Shown here: one piece after another, positions 9,724 through 18,572 of the stretch
Layout of the letters: the number at the start of each line of letters is the position of its first letter
How positions within the stretch are numbered: position 1 is the first letter of the stretch
Assembly (NCBI GenBank): GCA_964607765.1
Contig: CAZSNT010000073.1
Coordinates: 1-47,130, forward strand
Source of the DNA: CAZSNT01 sp964607765
GTDB taxonomy: Bacteria > Verrucomicrobiota > Lentisphaeria > Oligosphaerales > JABHEG01
DNA length: 47,130 nucleotides
Direction: 5' to 3'
Program-made: the position numbers and the translations under genes
The notes under the pieces: model-generated
Database searches by the model: none
Seen by the model: only the letters and a program-made list of their open reading frames with translations
What the model was told of the DNA's origin: nothing

Positions 9724-11835
9724 GTGACTGGAGTGACAGAGGACATTTCTCGAACAGCCTGGCGTTACACGTGTATGGCATTCGCAGTCGTGCATCTGCA
9801 CGCTGCAGCCCAGCAGCAGGCTGCGACTGCGCTTCCCGAATTCGAATGCGTCGCTGAACATCTGCAGTCCGGCCCCGGCCTGGAATTGCGACTGGACACG
9901 CGCGCACTGCCGAACAGCACGGTGTGGGTCCGGGAACTGGGCGCCGCGTTGTTCGGGGAACGGGGCAGGGGGGCGTGGGAAGGCCTGTTGCCTCGTGCGC
10001 AGTTGCTCGCGCGTGCGTTCGAGGACACGGGGCTTGGTCAAACCCAGGGCTTGCTGCTCAGGTCGGGGACGCTGGAGTCAGGGCTCTACACGCACACTGC
10101 GGCACTCTACAAGTCGAAGGACATGAAGGCGCCCGGCACGGTGTGGCGGCTGTTCGGAACGCAGACGCACGCTCTGGCGGGCAACGATCTGCTGCCGGCC
10201 AGCACGGTGTACGCTGTCTACGGTCGGCTCAAACCGGACGTGCTGTGGGCGTGGTGGGACAAACTCGGGCAAAGGCTGGAGGCGCCTGCCGTGACGGAGT
10301 GGCAGGCTCGCGTGACCAAGGCAGCGTCGGAGCGGGGCGTGAACCTGCGATCCGCGGTTTCGACCGCGGCGGAAGGTGGGGTATTGGTGCTGTCCGAGCG
10401 TCGCCTGACGCATGCGGACCCGAAGGAAAAGAGCGATCCTGCCGGCCCGCCGTCCGGTCCGGCGCTTGTTCTGGTGCTCAAGACGCGAAGCTCCTACGCA
10501 TATAGCAACCTGGAGTCCTACGCCCGCAAGCAACAGGGCGCCGTGTTCCAATCGGTTGGCGAACTGAGGCAGATGGTGCTCCCGCCGCGCCGGACCGTTC
10601 TCGGCACGAGTCGGCCCGCAATTGGGTATTTCAGCAATTTCCTGGTTCTGACGACTTGCCACCGCGCGACGCTGGCGATACTTGCTGCGCACAAGGGAAC
10701 TGGTACACGCCTGGTGCAGCGTCCTGTTTTCCGCCGCGTTTCCGAAGGGCTTTCCGGGGGCGTCTCGTCCAAAGTGATTCAGGCCGGATTCCATTATGTA
10801 AGCCCCGGGTTCGGCCGGATCCTGGATCGGGCGGCCCGCCCCGGGGCGGGAGAGACCACCGCGGCAGCGGCGCATGAGGGAACATCCCTTCTCGCCTATG
10901 GCGTGCTGCTGTCCGAGCCGAGCGGCTTGCTCTACCGCGGCAACTCGAATCGCCGCATGACTGAGACGCTGCTCGCCACGCTGCTGGCACCCACCGTGGT
11001 CGCGCGTGCCATCCTCACTCCGGCCCCGGAGCCGGAGGCACCGGAAGAGGGAGCCGAGCCTGCGGGGGCCGGCGAAGAGCAACCGGCCCCGGACTCCAAC
11101 AAGGCGCCGCCTCCGGAAGCCGCGCCGGCGAAGGAAGAAGCTCCGGGCGCCGCTGGCAGAGCTCCCACGGGTAGTGCCGCGCCCGTTTCCCCGCCTGCAG
11201 ACAGAGCGCCATCAGCCGCCGAAGGGGATCCGTTCCACGCTCGTGTGGGGCGTGAACTCGGGGCTTACGCAGCGTCGAAGCTGACCGGCAAGAAGGTGCT
11301 GTTTGTCATGCCGCCGAATGCCGAGGCCACGCGTCCGCACAGGATTTGCACGGACTCAATGCTGCGCGGATTTCAACTTGCATGCGGCGAGAGTGTCCAG
11401 GTGGTCGGCCGGGACGCGCCGACACTGCCGGAGCGTGCGCCCGATGGGAAGCCGTTCGCGCCGCCGGACTGCTCTGCCGAGGACTGGGGGAGCCTGTGGC
11501 CGAATGCTGCAGCATTCGATGCCATGATCAGGCGTCACCTCGACAAATGCGATGTGGTGGTCTCGACGATTGGGCTCCCCGCAGAGCTCGGTACGATGAA
11601 GTTCTGGAAGATGAAGAAGCGGCCCGGCCTGGTTCTGGTGCACGGCTCAGTCTACGAACTGTTCGGTGCGATCAGGCTTCGGATGGTAGTAGCTGCGGTA
11701 GCAGGCAAGCCCGCCGCTCAACCACAGCACCAGTCGCTGGGGATCGCGGCCGTCCCATTCGCGGAACGTTGCCTTCTGATCACCCCGGACAACCTCTACC
11801 CGATCCGGAAGCTGTACCCGGGGCTCTTCAAGTAG
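9724..11835 (+). CDS. Exported protein of unknown function with Pro/Ala-rich linker
   Basis: A 703-residue protein that I do not recognise. The N-terminus has a weak signal-like stretch (AWRYTCMAFAVVHLHAAA). Residues about 40-425 form an alpha/beta domain. A linker at about 432-499 is strongly enriched in Pro, Ala and Glu. A separate C-terminal domain (about 510-703) begins GKKVLFVMPPNAEATRPH and alternates strands and helices like a Rossmann or periplasmic-binding fold, with VVVSTIGLPAELG and LVLVHGSVYELFG as likely core strands. It follows the double-VWA gene by 12 bp, so it is probably the last gene of that operon. GTG 9724 follows a GAAAAGGGG stretch; a second GTG three codons later (9733) is an alternative. 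No catalytic motif is evident. Confidence 0.75.
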   Translation: MTGVTEDISRTAWRYTCMAFAVVHLHAAAQQQAATALPEFECVAEHLQSGPGLELRLDTRALPNSTVWVRELGAALFGERGRGAWEGLLPRAQLLARAFEDTGLGQTQGLLLRSGTLESGLYTHTAALYKSKDMKAPGTVWRLFGTQTHALAGNDLLPASTVYAVYGRLKPDVLWAWWDKLGQRLEAPAVTEWQARVTKAASERGVNLRSAVSTAAEGGVLVLSERRLTHADPKEKSDPAGPPSGPALVLVLKTRSSYAYSNLESYARKQQGAVFQSVGELRQMVLPPRRTVLGTSRPAIGYFSNFLVLTTCHRATLAILAAHKGTGTRLVQRPVFRRVSEGLSGGVSSKVIQAGFHYVSPGFGRILDRAARPGAGETTAAAAHEGTSLLAYGVLLSEPSGLLYRGNSNRRMTETLLATLLAPTVVARAILTPAPEPEAPEEGAEPAGAGEEQPAPDSNKAPPPEAAPAKEEAPGAAGRAPTGSAAPVSPPADRAPSAAEGDPFHARVGRELGAYAASKLTGKKVLFVMPPNAEATRPHRICTDSMLRGFQLACGESVQVVGRDAPTLPERAPDGKPFAPPDCSAEDWGSLWPNAAAFDAMIRRHLDKCDVVVSTIGLPAELGTMKFWKMKKRPGLVLVHGSVYELFGAIRLRMVVAAVAGKPAAQPQHQSLGIAAVPFAERCLLITPDNLYPIRKLYPGLFK

Positions 11836-12001
11836 GGACGGGGTGTGGGCCGGCAAGAGCGCCGTCTGCTCCGGAATGGCAGTTCAGGGAGCCATGGGAC
11901 GGCGGCGCGCAGTCCGGCCCAGTCGGGCTTTTCGGTCTGGGCTATGATGGAGGCAGCGCAACGGTCGCGGCGTCCACGAACTGCTGCGGCACACCGCGTT
12001 G
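11836..12001. other. Convergent intergenic region
   Basis: This 166 bp region separates the convergent VWA operon and thioredoxin gene. It contains a short GC hairpin, GCCC-AGTC-GGGC followed by TTTT (11917-11932). The hairpin could act as a weak terminator for the plus-strand operon, but the stem is only 4-5 bp. I see nothing else in it. Confidence 0.3.
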
Positions 12002-12553
12002 TCACCGGTCGGGGGCGGCTTCGGCCAGCAGGAGTTTGACGGCGCGTTCGAGCTCTTTCTCCTCGAGGTCGGCGAAGCGTACGATGCCGGATCGGTCGAT
12101 GAGGTAGTAGTCCGGCTTGCCGGCTACTGCGCCGAGGAGCTCGGCCGTCTTGTCGCTGTCATCGAGGCCGACCGGCCACGGGATTTGCTTGGTTCGGACA
12201 AACTCCGCGGCTTTCTCGCCGCCACGCGTGACGTGGACACTGACAAAAGCCAGGCCTTGGTCACGGTAGGTGTTGTAGATCCGCTTGACCTCCGGTACGG
12301 AGCGCCGGCACGGACCGCACCAGGTCGCCCAGATGCGAAGCACGACGACCTTGCCCTTCATGTCGGCCAAGCGCGGCGTCTCGCCGTCGACATTGATCCA
12401 GTGCGTGACGTGAAGAGCCGGCGGCGCTTTGCCCTCCCACGCGTCCTGTGACGCTTTGTCGCGCGCCGGGATCCGCTCCCGTTTGAATCCGTCGTCTGCA
12501 ACGGATGCACCCAAAGCCAAGACCAACGCGGCAAATCCCAACGCGTGTTTCAT
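12002..12553 (-). CDS. TlpA-like exported thioredoxin-fold protein
   Basis: A 183-residue protein with a signal peptide (MKHALGFAALVLALGASVADD) and a thioredoxin/redoxin fold carrying the active-site motif WCGPC (C79, C82). The downstream cis-Pro region is consistent with TlpA/ResA-like proteins. These reduce disulfides in the periplasm, for example in cytochrome c maturation; the partner here is unknown. The ATG at 12553 is preferred over a TTG two codons upstream, with AAAGGA about 12 bases before the ATG. It is the last of five minus-strand genes and lies 39 bp after the propeller protein gene, so it may be co-transcribed. Its link to the two sensor-like proteins is unexplained. Confidence 0.88.
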   Translation of the reverse strand: MKHALGFAALVLALGASVADDGFKRERIPARDKASQDAWEGKAPPALHVTHWINVDGETPRLADMKGKVVVLRIWATWCGPCRRSVPEVKRIYNTYRDQGLAFVSVHVTRGGEKAAEFVRTKQIPWPVGLDDSDKTAELLGAVAGKPDYYLIDRSGIVRFADLEEKELERAVKLLLAEAAPDR

Positions 12554-12592
12554 GATCAACCATGTCCTTTTGCTGTGTGCGACGGCGTGCTC

Positions 12593-15500
12593 TCACTGAG
12601 GAATATAGGCGCCTTTGCTCCTTTTGGGATGGTGCAGTACCTCCTTGATGAGGCGGATCCTGGCGGCGACTTCAGCTTGCTCACGACGCAGTGCTTCGGT
12701 CGCCTCAGGTTCAGGAGGGGGAGCGGGCGTGGGCGGCGTGTGGCGAAAGTCGACATGGACGGAAGCGTTGAGCGGCGTTGGATCAACATGGCCAGTGTCG
12801 GTTACAGCGCGGAACGCGAACCGCAGAGTCTGACCGTCCAGCCCTCCCAGCGAGATCTTCCTGTCCTCCGGCAGCGCTTGCCAGTCGCCCTTTCCAAACC
12901 GGTATTGGATCGTCCCCTTGACTGTGGGCACGTGCCAGAGCGCTTGGACGGGCACGCACCAGGGCGAGGAAGTCAACACCTTCGGGGGAGCGGCGGGGAA
13001 CCAGTGCGTTTCCGGTATGCGGCGATCGATGGTGAACGTCACGTCGCGAGGAGGGCCGAGAATGCCCAATGGGTCCATCTGCCGGATCTGCAGGCGGAGC
13101 GCGGAGAGGGTTGTTGTGTCGGACGCCCAGGCGGCACTGGGGAGTTCAGCCAACGTGTCGAAGTAGCGCCACGGACGCCCGTTCCGGCCGTGGAGCCGGA
13201 AACAGGTAGTGACCGGCGACCATTGTCCCGGGAGCAGATTCGCCAGTTTGAGCGGGCGTCCCGGCTGCGGCCCGCAGCCCAACCGGGATGAGTGGCGGTC
13301 GAACTGGACGGTGAGGTGGAAGGGGCGTGTGGGAACGGCTTCTGCCGGCCGACTGAAGAAGACCTGGGGGTAGTTGAGCGAAAGGCTGTAAATCCACGCT
13401 GTGCCGTTGGGTGCGAACCCCATCTGTTGGTGCGCGGTCACTTGCCCAGGCTTCGATGGCATGGCGTCTGCCGGATATCCAGGGCCCCATCCGCCTTGGG
13501 GGTTGGCGGGTGTGGACCGTCCGGTCGGTTGTATGGCCCATCCATCTCGGACATGCAGCACGCCACGGGTCACATCTCTTATCCAAAAGCCCCCATCGCC
13601 ATCGGTCAGGCAGAACACAGGCTTCTCCAAAGTGAGGGATTTGCCGGACGCGGCGTTCGTCGTTCCAGGATGCCACCTGATGAAGGGGGAGTTCTCCGCC
13701 TCACTGCTGAGGAACAGGTTTCTCAGGTCTGTTTCGGCGGAAACCGCGTCCCACACAAGCGCCCGGTAGTCGCCGGGCCGCTGGCTGAGCAGAGGAACAC
13801 TGCGGTGTCGGAAGAGCGCGTCGAGCGCGGCGCAGTAGGGCAGGGGGGCGCGGTAGCCCGGCAGCATGACCCGGATGTGTCGGGAGAGATCGTCCGGACC
13901 GGGCAGGGGTAGCAGTCGTCCTTCTTCCCAGGTGTGCCACTGGTAGTCGGCGTAGGCAGCGATCGAGGATTGCCATGGCAGAAGCGCACAGACCCGGCCG
14001 CTCGTGACCCGCGTCCATTGGCCATCCGCTGCCCAGTAGATCCCCGTGTCGTACCGGGGGGCGAACCACACGTCGCCGCCAGTGTTCACGACCGGTCCGG
14101 CCATGGCTCGGCTCGAGAACTGCGACGCTCCGTCGTCAACCGCCTTGCTGATGGCGACGAAGAGGCTGGGGTATTGATGCACACCGTCCGGACCGACGTG
14201 GAACGCCGCGGGCGGGGTTCGCTCCTCTGGCGCTGTCGTGGCTGCGTCTCCGGCGGGCGGCAGCGGCCAGGGAGTTGTTGCCGCAATGAGTCTGCCGCAG
14301 TTGTCTGCCACGACCACCGTGATGGCGCTGTGGGCGCAGGGCAGGTCGTAGTCACCCCACTTCTCACCGTCCCAGCAACTGAGCTGCTGTGGCGTGCTGC
14401 TGCGCACAAGCCAGACTCGTCCCTCCGGCCCGGATTGTGGTCCGAATGATGACACGTTCCGGGCACGCTTCCACAGTTTGGCGGCCGCATATTCATCGGG
14501 GGCTTCGCGCCAGGCGTAAACGCGCGAGGCCGTGGCCGCGAACACACCGCCCCCCAACCACCCCGGTGCAAGCCTGAGCACACGGACCGGCCCGGAAGCA
14601 TCTCTCAGCGTGTGGATCTGCACTGCAGTCGGCCCTATCTGAGCCACGGCGCCCGAGTCCAGGCAGACCCACGTGTTCTTGTAGACGTCATGGACACCCA
14701 CCGGCGGGCATTCCAGGACAGGTGCATGTCCCGGCGGGAGCAGGCGGACACGTTCCTCGTTCGCTCGTTCAGGATCGCAGTCCGCGCTGATTTGCAGCAG
14801 TCCGTGCGCCTGGCCCGCGACAGCGTTAAGCTCCAGGAACACCCCGCCGAGTACGTCCGGACAAGCTCCGCCTAACGTGCACGATGGGTCGGACGGGCCA
14901 GCGAACGAGGTCTGGCCCAGCGGCTCGATTTTGCCGCGGCCCACACTGAACTGGGAGAGCACTGTTCCGCCTCGGTACCAGACCAGCAACCGGTCTTCAC
15001 CGAGAGCACATGCCCGCAGGTCCCGTCTCCTGGAGAACGAGTGGTGCTCGGTGATGCCGGGCAGCGGAACCGGCCTCTTGAAGCCCTTTCCCGGCACGGT
15101 CGCCAAACCGGTCCTGGCAGAAACGAACACGATTGGGTTGCCCACCCCGAGATCGGCGATCTGAACGTATTCCCTCTGGATTGATAGCTCCGTCGGGGTC
15201 GTTAACCACTGTTCGCCCCAGCGTGTCCGCAGGGAGTGCCTCCCGAGTTGGTAGACGTTTCTTCCGTGACGGATGTAGAGACCATCGGCAGTGGCGCCCT
15301 CACACTCGACATCGCAGACCAGGCGTATGTCTTTCAGCACCTGGTAGAGGCGCCGATGACGCGGCGTTTCCCCGGGCAGCTCAATCCATAGCTCGCGCAC
15401 CGTGTTGCCGTGGAATCGAGTGCGGTCATCGGCTGCCGCCAACGGCACGCCTTCAGGGAAACACACTATTGTCCACGTCTTGCCGTCGAACCGGAGGACC

Positions 15501-15670
15501 CTCTCACCTGCAATCACCCAGACGCTGTTGCCGTACCGCCGCAGGTCGCGGATGGCCTCCTCGCCATCACCGGGAATGTCCGGGAGCGGCTGCCACATTC
15601 CGCCAGAAGCCGCAAGTGAGCCGACCATCCAGATCGCCGCGACAATCCAGTTTGGCGATTTGCCTTTCAT
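12593..15670 (-). CDS. Exported beta-propeller (two-component-regulator-propeller-like) protein
   Basis: A 1025-residue protein with a signal peptide (WIVAAIWMVGSLAASGG). It has many degenerate propeller blades in the style VWVIAGERVLRFDGKTW, typical of the periplasmic part of hybrid two-component systems. The C-terminal region (about 880-985) resembles a Y_Y_Y-type beta domain (YRFGKGDWQAL, FAFRAVTDTGHVDPTP). A Pro-rich joint and a helical tail (about 988-1025) rich in Glu, Arg and Lys follow. No histidine kinase or membrane helix follows, so it is a soluble exported propeller rather than a full sensor kinase. Its ATG overlaps the stop of the next gene upstream as ATGA. That gene is a paralogue with the same domain order. 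Ligand and partner are unknown. Confidence 0.75.
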   Translation of the reverse strand: MKGKSPNWIVAAIWMVGSLAASGGMWQPLPDIPGDGEEAIRDLRRYGNSVWVIAGERVLRFDGKTWTIVCFPEGVPLAAADDRTRFHGNTVRELWIELPGETPRHRRLYQVLKDIRLVCDVECEGATADGLYIRHGRNVYQLGRHSLRTRWGEQWLTTPTELSIQREYVQIADLGVGNPIVFVSARTGLATVPGKGFKRPVPLPGITEHHSFSRRRDLRACALGEDRLLVWYRGGTVLSQFSVGRGKIEPLGQTSFAGPSDPSCTLGGACPDVLGGVFLELNAVAGQAHGLLQISADCDPERANEERVRLLPPGHAPVLECPPVGVHDVYKNTWVCLDSGAVAQIGPTAVQIHTLRDASGPVRVLRLAPGWLGGGVFAATASRVYAWREAPDEYAAAKLWKRARNVSSFGPQSGPEGRVWLVRSSTPQQLSCWDGEKWGDYDLPCAHSAITVVVADNCGRLIAATTPWPLPPAGDAATTAPEERTPPAAFHVGPDGVHQYPSLFVAISKAVDDGASQFSSRAMAGPVVNTGGDVWFAPRYDTGIYWAADGQWTRVTSGRVCALLPWQSSIAAYADYQWHTWEEGRLLPLPGPDDLSRHIRVMLPGYRAPLPYCAALDALFRHRSVPLLSQRPGDYRALVWDAVSAETDLRNLFLSSEAENSPFIRWHPGTTNAASGKSLTLEKPVFCLTDGDGGFWIRDVTRGVLHVRDGWAIQPTGRSTPANPQGGWGPGYPADAMPSKPGQVTAHQQMGFAPNGTAWIYSLSLNYPQVFFSRPAEAVPTRPFHLTVQFDRHSSRLGCGPQPGRPLKLANLLPGQWSPVTTCFRLHGRNGRPWRYFDTLAELPSAAWASDTTTLSALRLQIRQMDPLGILGPPRDVTFTIDRRIPETHWFPAAPPKVLTSSPWCVPVQALWHVPTVKGTIQYRFGKGDWQALPEDRKISLGGLDGQTLRFAFRAVTDTGHVDPTPLNASVHVDFRHTPPTPAPPPEPEATEALRREQAEVAARIRLIKEVLHHPKRSKGAYIPQ

Positions 15671-18516
15671 TCGGCCCCGTCCCTCGACGTGCTGTTGCCA
15701 CGCGTGGCAGCGGATGCCCCGCCGCGTGAATCCGGGCCGCCCGCCGCCCGCAGTTCAGCGCACACCTCGTCGTGCCGGGCGTTCAGTTTGGCGAGTGCGC
15801 GCCGGAGCCGATTCCGGCCATGTTCCCCGAGCAAGGCAAGCTCATCCGCCGCTATCGCGGCAACGGGCGCGTCGTCACCCATCAGGAGCTGCCACCTGCG
15901 CGCGGCAGCCTTCCTCGCATCATCCGTTGCGTTGACCCGGAGCACCAGGGGCGTGGGGTCTGCGAAGACTTCCTCTTCCACGGCCCGGAGCTCTACCTGC
16001 ACCTCTTTGGGGCCGCTCTCATACCCGATCGGCAGGTAACAGTCTTCCACCAACGGACGCCAGAACCCACTCTCGATGCGGTACTCGATACGGCGTGGTA
16101 TGTGAGGCGCGGCCGACGTCCACTTGCCGTGCACAGGGACACGCCACAGATACTCGTCAACCTGCACGACGGCTGGCAGCTCCGCGCCGGCCCAGAGCGT
16201 CTCAGGCAGCGTGACGTCGAGCTCCACAGCCTGCCTGACCACTGGACCGTAGGTGCCAGTCGGGTGCATTGCCCGGATCAACACGTCGTCCTTCCACGGC
16301 CCGGGCGCGGCAAAGGGGGCATGCAACTCGCCCCCTTTGGACAGCACCTTCCAGTCGCACACGCCGGGCAGCGAGCCGACCATGGCCAACGTCTCACCCG
16401 TGCACTTGGCGTCGATGCACACCACTCGCCGGTCTCGAACGCCGGCTGTCATTGCGGCAATCCGGGGGAGTGCCCCGCGGTGCACGAACACGCGTCGGGG
16501 CTCGAGGGACTCCGCCCAGGACGGCTTAACGCTTACCCAGAGATGTCCGGAGTCGTCGACCACCATCGCCTCCCAAGGCAGTTGCGTAACCGGCGCAACG
16601 TCGGGCAGGGACAACACGGTTTCTCCAATGACGCGGAACGTACCTTTACCATTCGTCGTTACCCAGAATCCACCGAAGTTGTCGGCGAAAGCCCGTATGG
16701 CGGATGGCAGTGTCGCTTGGTTCTCGGCAATCTGTGGGCGAGAGCTCCATGTGCTCACCCGCAGATTGCGAGCGGCTCGCCAGTCGACAGGGATCAGGCC
16801 TTGACTTGGCCACAGGCTGCGGACCACGAGTGACTGACGCTGCACTTCCCCGGGCAGGTAAGGACAAAAAAGCGTGCTGCGGCGCAGGCCGCTGACAAAC
16901 ACGTCAAGATGCGTGCCCTGATGCGACAGTTTGTGCACAGCGTCGCCATCCACGACGAACCACCCGCGGTCAGAAACAACATACGGTCCCCGGGCTTCGG
17001 CCGGGCCCGGGAGGATCCGGCGTACCCGGCCCAGGCCGGCCAGGGGCAATCGGGTCCCGTCGGGCCTGAGCATACTGGTCCCGTTCCAACAGCTCCGCCC
17101 GGTGGGGTAGTCCGGGCGGCAGATCCGCAACAGTCCGTCCGGTCTTCCTTGGGGCGCACCGGTCGTCTCAGACCACTCGTCGCCCAGGCCGGGCGGCGCG
17201 GCAGTACCGGCGCACTGACGGAGAACACGTCCCTTCAGTGTGGTGGCGAACAGCGTGCCGTCCGCAGTCACCGACAGGCGGCCGATGGGTTCGTCACACG
17301 CCAATCCGTGCCGTAGGCCAAACACGGAAACACAGTCGCCTCGGAGCCGCATGATGTTGCGCCCGGGAGTCGTCATCCACAGAGCGCCTCGCGCCGACAC
17401 ACAGATCTCACGCAGGTCGATGTCCCAGGGCTTCCGCGGGGGCCTCCAGATGTTGCCCGTATCCGAACACCGGGCCACCCCCTGGCGGTTGACTCGAGCG
17501 AGCTTGAATGGGAGGCGGTCGCCCATCGCCAGCCATATGTCGCGGTTTGGCGAACTCCAGATCCCCTGGAGTCGTCCGGCGTGTCTCAGAAACCCATTGA
17601 GCGGCGAAAAATCGAGGGGTGCCAGAACTCCGTCCCGGAACTCGAATCCTGCCACTTCCTGCATGTCGTAATCGGTGAAAACCACACCCGACCCGCAAGG
17701 CGCGGAGTAGCGCCCGAACCGTTTCCCCGGCACGGGGAGGTCCGGGTAAAAACGCCTCCCGTCCCATACCGTTGCCTTCTCTCCATAGACAAAGTAGACG
17801 GGCCCGTCAGGGCTGAAATCGACTACCCGAACAGCTTTCCGACTCGGACCGAGAAGCGCGTCCGTGATCTGCCACTCGTTGTTCCGCAACACTGCAATGG
17901 CGGTCCGGTACCAGTTGAACACGTGGCCTTGGCGGCTTACGTACACCGGCGTGCCGTAACTCCTTCCTTCGCCGGAGAAGGCCAGGGCGGCGCAGGGCCG
18001 GGCCTGGCCGCTCTCCAAACGCCACAGCGTGGCGCCCAACTCACCCCGGTGCCTGCTACTCTCAACCCACCAAACGCCTCTCACAGGATCGCCCCAGAAG
18101 GGAAGCCTGTTCCCTGATTGCTGCCTCGCAGTCATCTCCGCCAATACGGGCACCCATGTGCCCTCACGCCAGCAGAACAGGCGTGTCATCCCCCGGGTGT
18201 CCGGGCGCAGGTCACGTCCCGCCGCCCACGGGTGTCCCGAGCGATCGACGGCAACATCCCTAAAGTCGAACGCATGGATGTTCTCGGGGCTGGCTACAAG
18301 CTCCCAACGCGGCTCGGACAGCGCGGCTTGCTCCACGCGGACAGTGGGGACGTCATTGCGACCGGCACTCGCATGAGCCGCTGCGCCGGGGGAATCGTGA
18401 GCAGACTGGGGAGCCGCGACCGCTTCGCGACCGTCGTAGAGGAACAGGCAGAGGAACGGCAACACACACAGACTCAGTGAAGCGCTGCTGTGCATACAGG
18501 AATCGGCTCTGAGCAT
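15667..18516 (-). CDS. Exported beta-propeller protein, paralogue of the next gene
   Basis: A 949-residue protein with a signal peptide (LSLCVLPFLCLFLYDG). Propeller-like blades are recognisable from phrases such as DVAVDRSGHPWAAG, SVTADGTLFATT and VDDSGHLWVS. A Y_Y_Y-like beta domain follows (YRIESGFWRPLVED, LRAVEEEVFADPTPL). A C-terminal helical segment (about 865-930) looks like a short helical bundle. The start ATG at 18516 has GGGGGACAA directly upstream; a later in-frame Met at 18495 has no such site. It overlaps the following paralogue by 4 bp and lies 56 bp after the Gfo/Idh gene. No kinase domain is present. It could sense or bind a saccharide like HTCS periplasmic domains, but that is inference. 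Confidence 0.75.
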   Translation of the reverse strand: MLRADSCMHSSASLSLCVLPFLCLFLYDGREAVAAPQSAHDSPGAAAHASAGRNDVPTVRVEQAALSEPRWELVASPENIHAFDFRDVAVDRSGHPWAAGRDLRPDTRGMTRLFCWREGTWVPVLAEMTARQQSGNRLPFWGDPVRGVWWVESSRHRGELGATLWRLESGQARPCAALAFSGEGRSYGTPVYVSRQGHVFNWYRTAIAVLRNNEWQITDALLGPSRKAVRVVDFSPDGPVYFVYGEKATVWDGRRFYPDLPVPGKRFGRYSAPCGSGVVFTDYDMQEVAGFEFRDGVLAPLDFSPLNGFLRHAGRLQGIWSSPNRDIWLAMGDRLPFKLARVNRQGVARCSDTGNIWRPPRKPWDIDLREICVSARGALWMTTPGRNIMRLRGDCVSVFGLRHGLACDEPIGRLSVTADGTLFATTLKGRVLRQCAGTAAPPGLGDEWSETTGAPQGRPDGLLRICRPDYPTGRSCWNGTSMLRPDGTRLPLAGLGRVRRILPGPAEARGPYVVSDRGWFVVDGDAVHKLSHQGTHLDVFVSGLRRSTLFCPYLPGEVQRQSLVVRSLWPSQGLIPVDWRAARNLRVSTWSSRPQIAENQATLPSAIRAFADNFGGFWVTTNGKGTFRVIGETVLSLPDVAPVTQLPWEAMVVDDSGHLWVSVKPSWAESLEPRRVFVHRGALPRIAAMTAGVRDRRVVCIDAKCTGETLAMVGSLPGVCDWKVLSKGGELHAPFAAPGPWKDDVLIRAMHPTGTYGPVVRQAVELDVTLPETLWAGAELPAVVQVDEYLWRVPVHGKWTSAAPHIPRRIEYRIESGFWRPLVEDCYLPIGYESGPKEVQVELRAVEEEVFADPTPLVLRVNATDDARKAAARRWQLLMGDDAPVAAIAADELALLGEHGRNRLRRALAKLNARHDEVCAELRAAGGPDSRGGASAATRGNSTSRDGAE

Positions 18517-18572
18517 TTGTCCCCCAGGAAGTCACTCTCCGATCCTACTGAACGTTGCCGCCGCCCGGGCTC

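Noticed and set aside
7141..10041. Minus-strand open frame of 966 codons opposite the double-VWA gene
   Set aside because: It lies antisense to a well-supported gene, has no recognisable domain, and its composition (Arg, Gln, His, Val rich) is what high-GC antisense frames give.
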